64,000 nucleotides of DNA from AP-15 sp963747735. GTDB lineage: Bacteria > Pseudomonadota > Alphaproteobacteria > ATCC43930 > CGMCC-115725. A model generated the notes under the pieces. The model was not told the origin of the DNA and did no database searches. It saw only the letters and a list, made by a program, of their open reading frames with translations. Position numbers and translations under genes: made by a program. The DNA is taken from assembly GCA_963747735.1 (NCBI GenBank), contig CAVVGE010000006.1, positions 534,996 through 598,995 of the forward strand, in the 5' to 3' direction. Of the stretch, positions 1 through 9,011 are shown piece by piece. Position 1 is the first letter of the stretch; every line of letters starts with the position of its first letter.

Positions 1-534
1 TTTGGCATCGACCGGGGCGAGGGCGGACCGTTTGTGCCGCCGCGCAAAGCAGCCAGCGCGCCGGCGCGCCCGATCACCCCGCAGCAGCTCGCCGCGCTGC
101 GCGGCATGATGCAGTCATTGCCGCTCGGCACCCCGGTCGAGCATTACCAGATCGGCAGCCCGTTCGGTGCGCGGACCGACCCCTTCAACGGCCGCGCCGC
201 GATCCATACCGGCATCGATTTCGACGCCCCCTATATGTCGGCGGTTTATGCCACCGCTCCCGGCACGGTGGTCTTTGCCGGGTATCGCGGCGAATACGGC
301 AAGGTTGTCGAGATCGACCACGGCGACGGCATTCATACGCTTTACGCGCATCTCCACCGGGTCGCGGTCGCAGTCGGCGAAAAAGTCGCGGCCCACGGCC
401 AGATCGGCTGGCTCGGCACCACCGGGCGCAGCTCCGGCCCGCATGTCCATTACGAGGTGCTGGTCAACGGCGAGCCGCAGGACCCCGAAAAGTTTATCGG
501 CCTCGCCCGGCTGATCCCCGCCGCCGCCCGCTAG
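1..534 (+). CDS. M23 family metallopeptidase, 3' part only
   Basis: The reading frame is open from base 1, so this is the C-terminal end of a longer protein; the GTG at 34 is probably internal. The visible part is a complete LytM/M23 zinc peptidase core: the HTGID segment supplies the first metal ligands, LYAHL the conserved middle strand, and HVHYE the H-x-H ligand pair. Family members cleave peptide cross-links of peptidoglycan in the periplasm or act as amidase activators. The short run GGPFVPP just before the domain is typical of alphaproteobacterial M23 proteins, which agrees with the composition of this block. Function and domain are clear; the N-terminal signal or coiled-coil region lies outside the window. 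Confidence 0.88.
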   Translation, partial: FGIDRGEGGPFVPPRKAASAPARPITPQQLAALRGMMQSLPLGTPVEHYQIGSPFGARTDPFNGRAAIHTGIDFDAPYMSAVYATAPGTVVFAGYRGEYGKVVEIDHGDGIHTLYAHLHRVAVAVGEKVAAHGQIGWLGTTGRSSGPHVHYEVLVNGEPQDPEKFIGLARLIPAAAR

Positions 535-655
535 CGTCGCCAGCAGGCCGACGGTTCCTTCGCCGCGGGCGGCCTGTCATTCCCTCCTCCGCAAGCGGCA
601 AGGCTGTCCAGCGAAAATTCCGGCCGCATCTCTGCCGGGTTTTGTTCTGATGGAT

Positions 656-674
656 GCGCGGGTCGAGCCCGCGC
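656..674. repeat. REP-like palindrome
   Basis: A 7-bp inverted repeat (GCGCGGG/CCCGCGC around TCGAG) lies in the noncoding stretch 535-858. Such GC-rich palindromes reading like a 'DARVEPAQD' peptide are common intergenic repeats in alphaproteobacteria. Apart from this palindrome I see no gene between the peptidase and the tRNA. Confidence 0.55.
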
Positions 675-858
675 AAGACGATCTCGGATTGTTTTCGAAC
701 GAGATCAAAGGGCGCGAACGGCAAACGGCTTTTCCCCGGACAGTCCTGCGCAAGCGGGGAGGGTTAGGGTGGGGGCTGTTCGCAGGGTGCCTGACGTCGG
801 GTGTGCTCCGCCAGGGACGAGCACAGCTCGCACGCCCGATGTCACGACGCGAAGCCGG

Positions 859-930
859 TGCCGGGTGAGGGATTCGAACCCCCGACCTTCGGTTTACAAA
901 ACCGCTGCACTGCCACTGTGCTAACCCGGC
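859..930 (-). tRNA. tRNA-Thr(TGT)
   Basis: On the minus strand the 7-bp acceptor stem GCCGGGT pairs with ACCCGGC, discriminator A. The anticodon loop is TTTGTAA with anticodon TGT (reads ACA). The T-arm contains the GGTTCGAATCC box. The first anticodon-stem pair is a G-A mismatch. The D arm matches the short alphaproteobacterial tRNA-Thr form. The 3' CCA is not encoded (CCG follows). This gene supports an alphaproteobacterial source for the first block. Confidence 0.95.
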
Positions 931-1218
931 GATATCAATGGCTTAGGAGCTTCAGCTGCGCGATGCTGGCCGGTTTGCCGTGCAGTGCCCGGTTATAGCA
1001 TGCGGAAGACGGCATCGATACGGGCTGCAGCGCTCTCTTGCGATCCGGCTAGAAGGGAACGCCCGGACAGCGGGCCTCCCGATGGGGCGCACCCCTACCC
1101 CCCGCGGGGTGCAGCTCCTACCGATCTCCTTTTTGCCTCAACCTGCCGGCGTCATCGCTCTTGATGCAGCGGCGGCGCGAGGTATCTTCGGTTAACCGGG
1201 AAACCAAAAGTGTTTCGG

Positions 1219-1311
1219 ATGAAATCCTCGATTGCCGACAAGGTGATCGTTCTGGGCGCGCTGGCGTTGGCCGCCGTGCTGGCTTTCGGGATTGTCGCGG
1301 GGTGGCTGTGA
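1219..1311 (+). CDS. Small single-span membrane protein (30 aa)
   Basis: ATG at 1219 opens a 30-codon frame: a short polar start (KSSIADK) followed by about 20 hydrophobic residues rich in Ala, Leu and Val and ending in GWL. This is a plausible single-pass membrane miniprotein. It converges on another short membrane ORF a few bases downstream. No strong Shine-Dalgarno sequence and no family is recognised, so the call rests only on the hydrophobic pattern. The stretch 931-1218 before it holds nothing else I can support. Confidence 0.35.
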   Translation: MKSSIADKVIVLGALALAAVLAFGIVAGWL

Positions 1312-1315
1312 CTGC

Positions 1316-1387
1316 TCACAGATAGAAGATGATCACCGCGGCCGCCATCGCAAAGGCAAGCCATATCAATACCTTGGGCAAGCTCAT
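1316..1387 (-). CDS. Small single-span membrane protein (23 aa)
   Basis: ATG at 1387 on the minus strand opens 23 codons with a hydrophobic core (VLIWLAFAMAAAVIIFYL) and stops 5 bases from the stop of the facing 30-residue ORF. Two tiny convergent membrane ORFs tail to tail could be a real pair of miniproteins or chance. No family is recognised. Confidence 0.3.
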   Translation of the reverse strand: MSLPKVLIWLAFAMAAAVIIFYL

Positions 1388-1567
1388 GAGGGGTCTTTCG
1401 CGATTGCGCGCCGAAGTGCTCGATGACGGCTCGTGCCGCGTCATCGGAAGGCTCAAGCGGCGTCATGATCGGATAGTGGGAGCGAGCGCGCCGGGCCGCA
1501 ATCGAGGTGCTGGACCTGCGCCCGCTGGCCGTGCGAGGCTGGCTTAGAACAAATAAGGAACTGTTCG

Positions 1568-1915
1568 ATGGCCGCCAATTCCAAGCTGATGATCACCGAA
1601 GCCGAACGCCGCTACCCGGTGCGCATCCGTCTTGCCGTGCCCCCCGGTGGGCTCGGTGTCCAGCTCGACATGATGAGAGGCTGGCTCGACCAGAATTGCG
1701 GTGCCGATGGCTGGGCAATGACGCCCTCGGGCAGCCGCGGCGTGCTCAACGACGCGCTATCGATCTACTTCCGCGACCCTGCCTTGGCGACGGCCTTTGT
1801 GGCGCGTTGGTGCATCGGTTATCGGATCGAGCCGAGCGACGGCACGTTCCGGGTGTGCGAAGACGAGCCAACACCGCGAGCTGCAATGAAGCCGCACAGC
1901 TGGCCACCATCCTGA
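1568..1915 (+). CDS. Hypothetical protein (115 aa)
   Basis: A 115-residue soluble protein with no signal peptide or membrane segment. It has an ordered mix of charged and hydrophobic residues through about residue 95 (for example the IYFRDPALATAFVARW segment) and a short disordered tail rich in Pro, Thr and Ala. Start ATG 1568 follows an AAGGA-containing leader at a usable distance. I do not recognise the family. The amphipathic composition and steady codon use resemble a real alphaproteobacterial conserved hypothetical rather than a shadow. The bases from 1916 to 2032 hold nothing evident. Confidence 0.6.
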   Translation: MAANSKLMITEAERRYPVRIRLAVPPGGLGVQLDMMRGWLDQNCGADGWAMTPSGSRGVLNDALSIYFRDPALATAFVARWCIGYRIEPSDGTFRVCEDEPTPRAAMKPHSWPPS

Positions 1916-2032
1916 GCCCTCATCATGTCGGCCGGATCATGTGCGGCCGTATCCGTCTGTCTTGCGATGTGAGCGAGATCGAGTTTTCCCTTTTATCCGT
2001 GCCCAAAGCCGATCTTTTCACCCGCTTCGAGG

Positions 2033-2443
2033 TTATTCCGGGCGGATATAGCGGTCGATCGTGCGATAGCGGAAATACCAGCGGCCGCCGCGCTTGACCA
2101 TCTCGTCGTCATAAGCGCCGCCCGAGCCGATTTTCGGCCCCTCGGGGCTGTTTTGCACCGTCGTCCAGCTCGAGCGCACCCTGGCCGTATCGCCGTCGAG
2201 CGCGATCGCCACATTGGTGACGTGATGGATCGCGCGCGGGCGCCGCTCCGGCGGGTCCTGGCGCAGCCCGGCGGCGAATTCGGCGATCGCGGCACGCCCC
2301 GTCGCCTTGCCAAAGGCGGTGTGCCAGGTGCCGTCTTCGGTGAACAGCGCCGCCATCTCGGCGAACCGGCCGTCGTCGAGCCGAAAGCAATATTCGGCCA
2401 ATACCTCGCGGATAGCGTCCTTTTCCTCAAGCGCGCTCGACAT
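2033..2443 (-). CDS. SnoaL-like / NTF2-fold protein (136 aa)
   Basis: The sequence begins MSSALEEKDAIREVLAEYC and continues with features of the SnoaL_4/NTF2-like superfamily: an N-terminal helix, then RLDDGRFAEMAALFTEDGTW, a central IHHVTNVAI strand and a C-terminal WYFRYRTIDRYI strand. These small alpha+beta cone proteins act as polyketide cyclases, dehydratases, ketosteroid isomerases or ring-hydroxylating dioxygenase small subunits. ATG 2443 was chosen because AGGAGG lies just upstream; longer starts lack one. It lies between a hypothetical protein and a DHA2 exporter. The exact substrate cannot be told. Confidence 0.85.
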   Translation of the reverse strand: MSSALEEKDAIREVLAEYCFRLDDGRFAEMAALFTEDGTWHTAFGKATGRAAIAEFAAGLRQDPPERRPRAIHHVTNVAIALDGDTARVRSSWTTVQNSPEGPKIGSGGAYDDEMVKRGGRWYFRYRTIDRYIRPE

Positions 2444-2590
2444 CGCCTCCTCCTGCCACATGCCTGGGCCATATGCGTGGGCCGCCGGCTCGGTCGGGCT
2501 GTCGCCGAGCGACCGTGAAACGGGCATTTGATCCGAAACCGGCCGCCGAGCCAACCGGCGACTTGGCATCCTCACCGCGGCGCCCGCGGC

Positions 2591-4132
2591 TCAATCGGCG
2601 TGGCCGGGGACAGCCGCCACCGTCGCGGCCGGGCGCTTCAGGCGCAGCAGCAGCAGCAACCCGATCGACCCCAGCGACAGCACCATCATCAGCGCGAAAT
2701 TGTTGATATAGGCGACCATCGCCGCTTGGCGCGTGACCTCGGCGTTGAGCGCGGCGATGCCGGGGGCGGTCGACAGGCTGTAGGGGGCGGCGAGGAAGGG
2801 CGCCTGCGCCAACGGGTTGTCGGGCCGCAGCTGCTCGACCAGCCGCGAATGGACGATCTGGGTATTCCGGGTCAGCAACGCTTCGAGAATGGCGATGCCC
2901 ATGCTGCCGCCGAGATTGCGCATCAGGCTCCTGAGCGCCGTCCCCTGCGTCAGGATATGGCGCGGCAGGTTCGAGAGCGCGATCGTGTTCAACGGCACGA
3001 AGGTGCAGCCGAGGCCGAAGCCCTGGACCAGCCCCGAGACGATGATCGGCTGCATCCCCATCGCCAGCGAGAACCCGGTCATCTGCCACATCGAGACCGC
3101 GGTCAGCAGCAGACCGAAAAGGATGATCAGCCGGTTGTCGACCCGATCGATCAGCCGCGCGACGAGAAACATCGCCAGCATCGAGCCGACGCCGCGCGGC
3201 GCGGTTGCAAGGCCCGTCGTCAGCACCGGATAATTCATCAAATCCTGCAGCATCGTCGGCACCAGGGCCAGAGTGCCGTTCATGATCAGTCCGATCATGA
3301 ACATCAAGATAGTGCCGACCATAAAGTTGACGTTCTTTAAGAGGTCACGGTTGACAAACGAGCGGTCGCTCGCGGTCGCGGTATGGACGATGAAAAGATA
3401 AAAGGCGACGCCGCACACCGCCGCCTCGACCCAAATCTCGGTCGAATTGAACCAGTCCTTGAGCTGGCCGCGGTCGAGCAGCAGCTGCAGCGCGCCGATC
3501 GCCACGCTCAGGCTGGCAAAGCCGACGAGGTCGAACGGCTCGCGGTGGCCGTAGCGGCTTTCGCGGCCAAACATCAGCATGCCCAAAGTGGCGACGATGC
3601 CGAACGGCACGTTGATCAAAAACACCCAGCGCCAATTGTAGTCGTAGGTCAGCCAGCCGCCGAGCACCGGGCCGCAGATCGGCCCCAGGATCGTGCCGAT
3701 GCCGAACACCGCCATCGCCTGGCCATGCCGCTCGGGCGGGTTGATCTGCAGCAGCACAGCCTGCGACAAGGGCACGAGGCCGGCGCCGCACACACCTTGC
3801 AGCCCGCGAAAAAGGACGAGCTCGGTCAAGCTCGTGGCGCTGCCGCACAAGGCCGAGGCCAGGGTAAAGCCCGAGACCGACAGCACGAACACGATCTTGA
3901 TGCCAAACCGGCCGGCGAGCCACCCGGTCAGCGGCATCATGATCGCCGCGGCAACGATGTAGGACGTCAGGACCCAGGAAATCTGGTCGAGCGAGGCCGA
4001 CAGGCTGCCGCGAATATGGGGCAGGGCCACGTTGGCGATCGTGGTGTCGAGCCCCTGCATAATGTTGGCGAGCATGATCGAGAAGGTCAGCGCGATGCGG
4101 TTTGACGCCGCCGCGCGCGCCCCGCCTCTCAT
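2591..4132 (-). CDS. DHA2-family MFS drug exporter (EmrB/QacA type)
   Basis: About 513 residues with the hydrophobic pattern of a 14-helix major facilitator. LDTTIANVALPHI near the N-terminus is the DHA2 motif D1, and the LFRGLQGVCGAGLVPLSQA region carries the antiporter signature. These inner-membrane proteins exchange protons for lipophilic drugs, dyes or bile-salt-like compounds, and EmrB types work with an HlyD adaptor. No adaptor or outer-membrane channel lies next to it, so it may act alone or with proteins encoded elsewhere. ATG 4132 is preferred to the longer start at 4189 because homologues begin shortly before the first helix. Substrate unknown. Confidence 0.92.
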   Translation of the reverse strand: MRGGARAAASNRIALTFSIMLANIMQGLDTTIANVALPHIRGSLSASLDQISWVLTSYIVAAAIMMPLTGWLAGRFGIKIVFVLSVSGFTLASALCGSATSLTELVLFRGLQGVCGAGLVPLSQAVLLQINPPERHGQAMAVFGIGTILGPICGPVLGGWLTYDYNWRWVFLINVPFGIVATLGMLMFGRESRYGHREPFDLVGFASLSVAIGALQLLLDRGQLKDWFNSTEIWVEAAVCGVAFYLFIVHTATASDRSFVNRDLLKNVNFMVGTILMFMIGLIMNGTLALVPTMLQDLMNYPVLTTGLATAPRGVGSMLAMFLVARLIDRVDNRLIILFGLLLTAVSMWQMTGFSLAMGMQPIIVSGLVQGFGLGCTFVPLNTIALSNLPRHILTQGTALRSLMRNLGGSMGIAILEALLTRNTQIVHSRLVEQLRPDNPLAQAPFLAAPYSLSTAPGIAALNAEVTRQAAMVAYINNFALMMVLSLGSIGLLLLLRLKRPAATVAAVPGHAD

Positions 4133-4359
4133 CGCGCAGCCTCGGCGAACCGCTTGGAGCTGCGGTTTGCGGCCTTCTCGCGCCGGCAACCCAACGCGGC
4201 GTTCCTCCGCTGGCCGGCGGTTCGTCCCGGCCCTGTCGCAAAACCTTCATGCGATCATAGGGCCGGGTTGCCAGAACACAAAAAAACGGACCCCGTGCCG
4301 GCGCGCGGCTGCCAATCGGGAATTCGATGGCTCGCTTTGCAGGCGAGCCCGCGCGGCCT

Positions 4360-5092
4360 TCAGCCCGGCGTTGCGACCGATAGCCGGCCGACGACCTTGT
4401 GGCGCTCGATCAGACGGGCGACGAGGCCCGATTTTTTCGCCTCCTCGACAAAATCGCGCAGAAAGGCGGCCCCCGCATTGTTGCTGCGCGCGGTGCCGAC
4501 CGCCTGCTGCACGGCGGCGAACTGGCCGTCGAGAATGCGGCTGCCGGGCCGCGCCTTCTGCAGGTCGATCAGCCCCGGCCGCAACCCGGCATAGGCGTCG
4601 AATTTTTCGCCGTCGAACGCCGTCGAGCGCCGCCGCGGCATTGTCGAACTGCAGGAGCTCGCCCTTTTTGTAGTTGTTTTCGAGCCAGAGCGCGTAAGCG
4701 CTGCGCGCGGTCACCGCGACCCGTCTGCCCGGCTGGTCGACCTCGGCGATGGTCTTAAGGGCCGAGCCCGCCGGCACCAGATAGGTCGCCTCGATCTCGA
4801 CATAGGCCGGGGTGAACGCGATCTTTTGGGCACGCTGCGGCTCGGCGCCGATCAGGCCGATGTCCCACACATTGCTCCCCGCCGCATCCGCCAGCTCGCC
4901 CGGCCGGGCATAGGGCACATAGGCGACCGGCACGCCGAGCCGCTTGGCGATTTCGGCGGCCATGTCGGGAGCGACACCCTGCGGGTCGCCCGACGCGGTC
5001 TTGCCGGTGACCAAGAGGAAATTCCCCATATTGATCGCGGCGCGCAGCACGCCCTTCGGGGCGAGCTCGGATAGGGCTTCTGGTTGCGGCAT
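4360..5092 (-). pseudogene. Periplasmic solute-binding protein (SBP family 3), frameshifted
   Basis: From ATG 5092 the product resembles the extracellular solute-binding family 3 (amino-acid ABC transport): GVLRAAINMGNFLL, then APDMAAEIAKRLGV, then WDIGLIGAEP. Around 4600-4640 the frame changes. The C-terminal half (FDAYAGLRPGLIDLQKARPG to the stop at 4360) continues in the next frame, so a single indel separates two halves of one roughly 240-residue protein. No signal peptide is visible at this start. Transport permease and ATPase genes are absent nearby. Because other conserved genes here carry similar indels, sequence error is as likely as gene decay. Confidence 0.72.
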
Positions 5093-5172
5093 CGGGAGTG
5101 TTCCGTATTTGGTGAAAGCCGGCGGAGAGCCTGACCGATCGGCGGGCGCGAAGCACGCGAATTTCGCGCGGG

Positions 5173-6246
5173 TCAGCGCCGCCAGCCCTGATAGGCGGGG
5201 TGGCCGCTGTCGATCGGCAACCTCACCGCCGTGCCGGTCGCGGCCGAATGGTAGAGGGCGGTGGCGAGCTCCAGCGATTGCCGCGCCTCGGCAAGCGTCA
5301 CCGGCAGCGGCGCCCGATGCGCCAGCGCCTGGTAATAGGCGCCGAGCAACGCCTCGTACTGCGGCGCCACAGGAGTATGGCCGGCGAGCGCGGCGGTGAT
5401 CCGCGCTTCGGCCGCGGGCGAGGCCGGAATGATCCGCCACGGATCGTCGCCCGGTGCATAGGGCGCCTCGTTGCTCTCGAACGTTACCTCTTCGAAGCAG
5501 AGCCGAAGCCGGGTCAGCTCGCGTTGCGAGCCGAGCGTGGCGGCGAGCGAGACAAGGGCGCCGCTTTCCATCGAGAGGCTCGCGACCGCGCAATCATCGT
5601 CCTCGATCGGATTGACCCGCGTCGCGGTGCGGGCAAAGACCGAGGCGACCGGACCCATCAGATAGGTCAAGAGGTCGTGGGCGTGGATCGCGTGGGTCAA
5701 GAGCACGCCGCCCAATTCGCTCTCCCAGCGCCCGCGCCAAGGGGTGGCGTAATACGCCGCTGTACGTTTCCACGCCGTCTCGACCGTGCCGAGATAGGGT
5801 TTGCCGGCGAGCCCCAGATCGATGATGCGCTTGGCTTTTTGCAGCCCGTTGCCGTAGCGGTACTGGAACACCGGCATGACCCGGCCCGGCGCTTTTTTCT
5901 CGGCGGCGGCGACGCGGTCGAGATCGGCGAGCGAGCCGGCGAGCGGCTTTTCGCACACGACCTCCTTGCCGGCGGCGAGCGCGGCGAGGATTTGGCCGAT
6001 ATGCAGCGCGGGCGGCGTGCAGATATCGACGATGTCGATATCGTCCATCCGCAACACCTCGTCGAAAGACGGCGTGCGCCGCGGCACCGCGAATTCGTCG
6101 CCGACCGCGGCGAGCCGCGCGCGATCGACATCGCAAAGTGCGGTGACGCGATACTTGTCCGCATGAGGGCCATAGCCGCGGACGATATGGGTGCGGCCGA
6201 TGCCGCAGCCGATGACGGCCACACTCCGGACCCTGCTCTCATTCAT
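5173..6246 (-). CDS. Gfo/Idh/MocA family oxidoreductase (357 aa)
   Basis: A full-length NAD(P)-dependent oxidoreductase. The N-terminal Rossmann fold has GCGIGRTH at residues 13-20, the family hallmark EKP is at 99-101, and the C-terminal alpha/beta domain includes the HAIHAHDLL segment expected to form the active site. Relatives oxidise or reduce sugars, inositols and other polyols. The start ATG 6246 lies 15 bases from the ATG of the divergent hydroxylase gene, so the two share one very short control region containing a 17-bp tandem duplication. The substrate cannot be deduced; pairing with an HpaB-type monooxygenase hints at catabolism of an aromatic or sugar-linked compound. Confidence 0.92.
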   Translation of the reverse strand: MNESRVRSVAVIGCGIGRTHIVRGYGPHADKYRVTALCDVDRARLAAVGDEFAVPRRTPSFDEVLRMDDIDIVDICTPPALHIGQILAALAAGKEVVCEKPLAGSLADLDRVAAAEKKAPGRVMPVFQYRYGNGLQKAKRIIDLGLAGKPYLGTVETAWKRTAAYYATPWRGRWESELGGVLLTHAIHAHDLLTYLMGPVASVFARTATRVNPIEDDDCAVASLSMESGALVSLAATLGSQRELTRLRLCFEEVTFESNEAPYAPGDDPWRIIPASPAAEARITAALAGHTPVAPQYEALLGAYYQALAHRAPLPVTLAEARQSLELATALYHSAATGTAVRLPIDSGHPAYQGWRR

Positions 6247-6277
6247 GGTAGGATTGCCGCCATGGTAGGATCGCCGC
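6244..6277. repeat. 17-bp tandem duplication across divergent start codons
   Basis: CATGGTAGGATTGCCGC (6244-6260) is followed at once by CATGGTAGGATCGCCGC (6261-6277), differing at one base. The first copy holds the start codon of the oxidoreductase (minus strand); both copies carry a plus-strand ATG, 17 bases apart and so in different frames. Confidence 0.85.
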
Positions 6278-7862
6278 GAGAGCCGATGGGGATGGCGAGA
6301 ATGGCAGCAGCGCCGGCCGAGATCAAAGCGCCGACAAGCGAAATGCCGGGCCCGATGACCGGGCAGCGCTATATCGAGAGCCTGCGCGACGGCCGCGAGG
6401 TGTGGATCGACGGCGAGCAGGTCGCCGACGTGACGGCGCACCCCGCCTTCTGCGACATGGTCGGCGAATTGGCGCGCGTCTACGATTTGCAAAACAGCCC
6501 GGCCTACCGCGACGAGATGACCTGCCTCGACCCGGAAGCCGGCAACCGGATCAGCGTCAGCTGGCTCTTGCCGCGCTCGGCCGCGGATTTGAGGCGCAAG
6601 CGGCGCAACAGCGAATTGTGGAACGAATTGACCTGGGGCCAGCTCGGCCGCAGCCCCGACATCCTCGCCCCCTACATCATCTCGGCGCTGCACCTGAAAG
6701 ACGCGTTCAGCGCGGTCAAGCACCCGAAATGCGATTTTGGCGAGAACGTCCGGAATTACTACGAATATTGCAAAAAGCACGATCTGTTCCTGACCCACGC
6801 GCTCGGCGACCCGCAGGTCGACCGCAGCACCCAGCCGCAAAACGAGCAGCGTGCGGTGGCGGAGGATACCGAGGTCGCGCTCCACGTCGTCGAGGAGACC
6901 AGGGACGGCGTCGTCGTCACCGGCGGCAAGCAATTATCGACCGCGGCCCCGCACAGCCACGAATGCTATGTCTCGCTGTCGGCGACCTTTGCCCGGCGCA
7001 GCAACCCGAAATGCGTGCTCGCCTTTGCCATCCCGACCGCGAGCCCCGGCCTCAAGATTTTGGCGCGCGAGCCGGTATCGCGCTGGCCGGGCTCGTGGGG
7101 CCACCCGTTCCGGATGCTCGACGAGCAGGATTGCATGCTGTTCTTCGACCGGGTGCTGGTGCCGTGGGAGCGGCTTTTCATGCTCTACGACCCGACACCG
7201 ATGGTGAAGATGCTCGGCGCCGACGGCGGCGGGGTCAATTTCAACTTTCTCGGCTGGTCCAATCTGTGCCGGGTCGAGACCCGGATGCGCCTCTTGACCG
7301 CGGTCGCGACGATGGTCGCCGAGGCGATCGGCGTCAGCGATTACCGCGAGGTGGCGGCCAAGCTCGGCGAGATGGCGACCTATTGCGAGGTCTGGCGGCA
7401 CGCGATGGACGGTGTCGAGCATCGCGCCGGCCCGACGCCATCGGGCCAATGGACCTTGGGGCCGTCGCGCGACCTCCATATCTGGTTCACCCAGGTCTCG
7501 GGCCGCATGGTCGAGTTGCTGCGCGAGATCTGCGCCTCCGGCATCATCATGCAGCCGAGCGAGAACGACCTCGCCAGCCCGACGATCCGCCCGTATCTCG
7601 ACCGCTATATGCGCGGGCAAGTGACGTCGATGTCGAATACAAGTCCCGCCTCTTTCGCCTGGCGCACGAGCTCGCCGCCTCGTCCTTCGGGCTGCGTCAG
7701 GAAATCTACGAATACTGGCACGCCGGCGACCCCAACCGCAACCGCATCAACTTCTTGAAGAGCTTCGACCAGCGCGCGATGCAAGACCGCATCCGCGACG
7801 ATGTTGAAAGCGCCGCTGCCGCATGGCGCCTCGGAATGAGCTCTCCGCGCTTGGCCGCGTGA
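6262..7862 (+). pseudogene. HpaB-type 4-hydroxyphenylacetate 3-hydroxylase family protein, one frameshift
   Basis: About 530 residues of the FADH2-dependent hydroxylase family (HpaB N and C domains): an N-terminal helical domain (GQRYIESLRDGREVWIDGE), a central beta domain (KCVLAFAIP; SWGHPFRMLDEQDCMLFFD) and a C-terminal four-helix domain. The family uses reduced flavin from a separate reductase to hydroxylate phenolic rings. At about 7,620 the frame shifts: the first frame ends YLDRYMRG and the homologous continuation (VEYKSRLFRLAHELAASSFG to the stop at 7862) is in another frame. A single-base error is likely. The start is uncertain among ATGs at 6262, 6286, 6292 and 6301. No flavin reductase gene is adjacent. 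Confidence 0.85.
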
Positions 7863-7978
7863 GCGCAACAGTGTCGCTATTTTTTACACTTGCCATCCAT
7901 TTGTAATCAGGGTATATTCTATCGATTTCGAGAGAGTTATAGTTAATATCGCCCGGCGCTCTCACGGGGACACTGCCG

Positions 7979-8695
7979 ATGGCACAGAAGACGCTCTGTG
8001 GGTTTGCCGCCGTCGCTCTCGCCCTGGCGCTAACCGGGAGCGCCAGGGCCGCCGTCGTGTTCAGCGACTTTGGCCCCGGCGACACATTTGCCGGCACGGG
8101 CAGAATAGTTTCCAGCGGATTGGACCCCGCCTTTCCTTACCGAAACAGCCCCGGATATTCATTCGTTGCCGGGTCGGCCGCAAGCGTCTCTCAAATCGAT
8201 ATAGGCTTCAACTCTATCGCGGGCAGCGTCAATGTCGGCTTGTTTGCCGCCGTGCCATACACCGGCCCTGGTCACGGGTTGCCAGGATTCGGCGCTGCCG
8301 AGCCCGGGGCCGAGCTCGGCAGCTGGACCGTTACAGACACGGGCTATCAGGTCGTCGAGAGCATCGCGGGGATTACCGGTATAACGCTTGCCGCGGGCAC
8401 CGATTATTTTCTGGGGCTGTCGCTTGACCCGACGGCAACAAAAAATGCGATCTGGGGAGACGGTTCGGTCGGCCTGACGGGCGATCTTTGGCAGTGTGCC
8501 GACAGCGATCCGGTATGCGCCCCCGGCAATATCTCGCTTGCTGACGCCACTACGGGGGCGTTCGATGTGCTCGCAAATCCAATCAGCGATCCGGAGCCCG
8601 GCTCGCTTTGGCTTCTCGGCGTGGCTTGTGGCGGGCTCGTCCTTGGCGGGCTGCTCGGGCTCCGCCGCGACAAGAGGCGGCTCCGGGCCGCGTAG
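7979..8695 (+). CDS. Secreted PEP-CTERM domain protein (238 aa)
   Basis: An N-terminal signal peptide (KTLCGFAAVALALALTGSARA, cut near residue 24) leads into a glycine- and serine-rich extracellular domain. The C-terminus has the three parts of a PEP-CTERM sorting tag: EPGSLWLL, a hydrophobic span, and an arginine-rich tail (LRRDKRRLRAA). Such proteins are processed by an exosortase and are linked to exopolysaccharide-producing bacteria. The body has DUF4465-like or discoidin-like character but I cannot place it firmly. The upstream stretch 7863-7978 is AT-rich for this block and probably carries the promoter. No exosortase gene is in the window. Confidence 0.82.
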   Translation: MAQKTLCGFAAVALALALTGSARAAVVFSDFGPGDTFAGTGRIVSSGLDPAFPYRNSPGYSFVAGSAASVSQIDIGFNSIAGSVNVGLFAAVPYTGPGHGLPGFGAAEPGAELGSWTVTDTGYQVVESIAGITGITLAAGTDYFLGLSLDPTATKNAIWGDGSVGLTGDLWQCADSDPVCAPGNISLADATTGAFDVLANPISDPEPGSLWLLGVACGGLVLGGLLGLRRDKRRLRAA

Positions 8696-8701
8696 ACCGC
8701 A

Positions 8702-8965
8702 TCACGGAGCTTCCGCGGCGTCCCACGCGGCGTGGGGGTTCAGACGGTGCGACTCCCGTTCGCGGTCCGCTTCCCGCTCCTCGAGCCATACCTGGTAGGG
8801 ATCGGCGGGCACGATGCGCCCGGTGAGCACCTGCACATCGTGGCGGCTTGCCGCCTGGCATGGCCTAGGTTTGCGAGGCTGGCTCGACGCTCTTCGGGCC
8901 TGTGATGCGGTGGGACGATGAACCGTGCAGTGAATGTCTGAGAGTTTGAAGCGGTCGCATATCAA
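8702..8965 (-). CDS. Possible C-terminal fragment of a hypothetical protein
   Basis: The minus-strand frame ending at 8702 has a charged, natural-looking C-terminus (VLTGRIVPADPYQVWLEERE followed by an Asp/Arg/Glu-rich tail), while its upstream part (above about 8,870) is low-quality sequence. This looks like the end of an alphaproteobacterial gene cut at the composition break near 8.9 kb. No family is recognised and the coding call is weak. Confidence 0.25.
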   Translation of the reverse strand: MICDRFKLSDIHCTVHRPTASQARRASSQPRKPRPCQAASRHDVQVLTGRIVPADPYQVWLEEREADRERESHRLNPHAAWDAAEAP

Positions 8966-9011
8966 CAGTCTCCTGACTCAGTTGTGGCCCACGGTGAATG
9001 TGGTACTCGAT

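Noticed and set aside
4247..5593. Minus-strand frame of 448 codons
   Set aside because: Its first 167 codons overlap the oxidoreductase gene in another frame; only the part from ATG 5092 resembles a solute-binding protein.
5200..7758. Very long plus-strand frame of 852 codons
   Set aside because: Only the part from 6262 encodes the HpaB-type protein; the first 1 kb is antisense to the Gfo/Idh/MocA gene.
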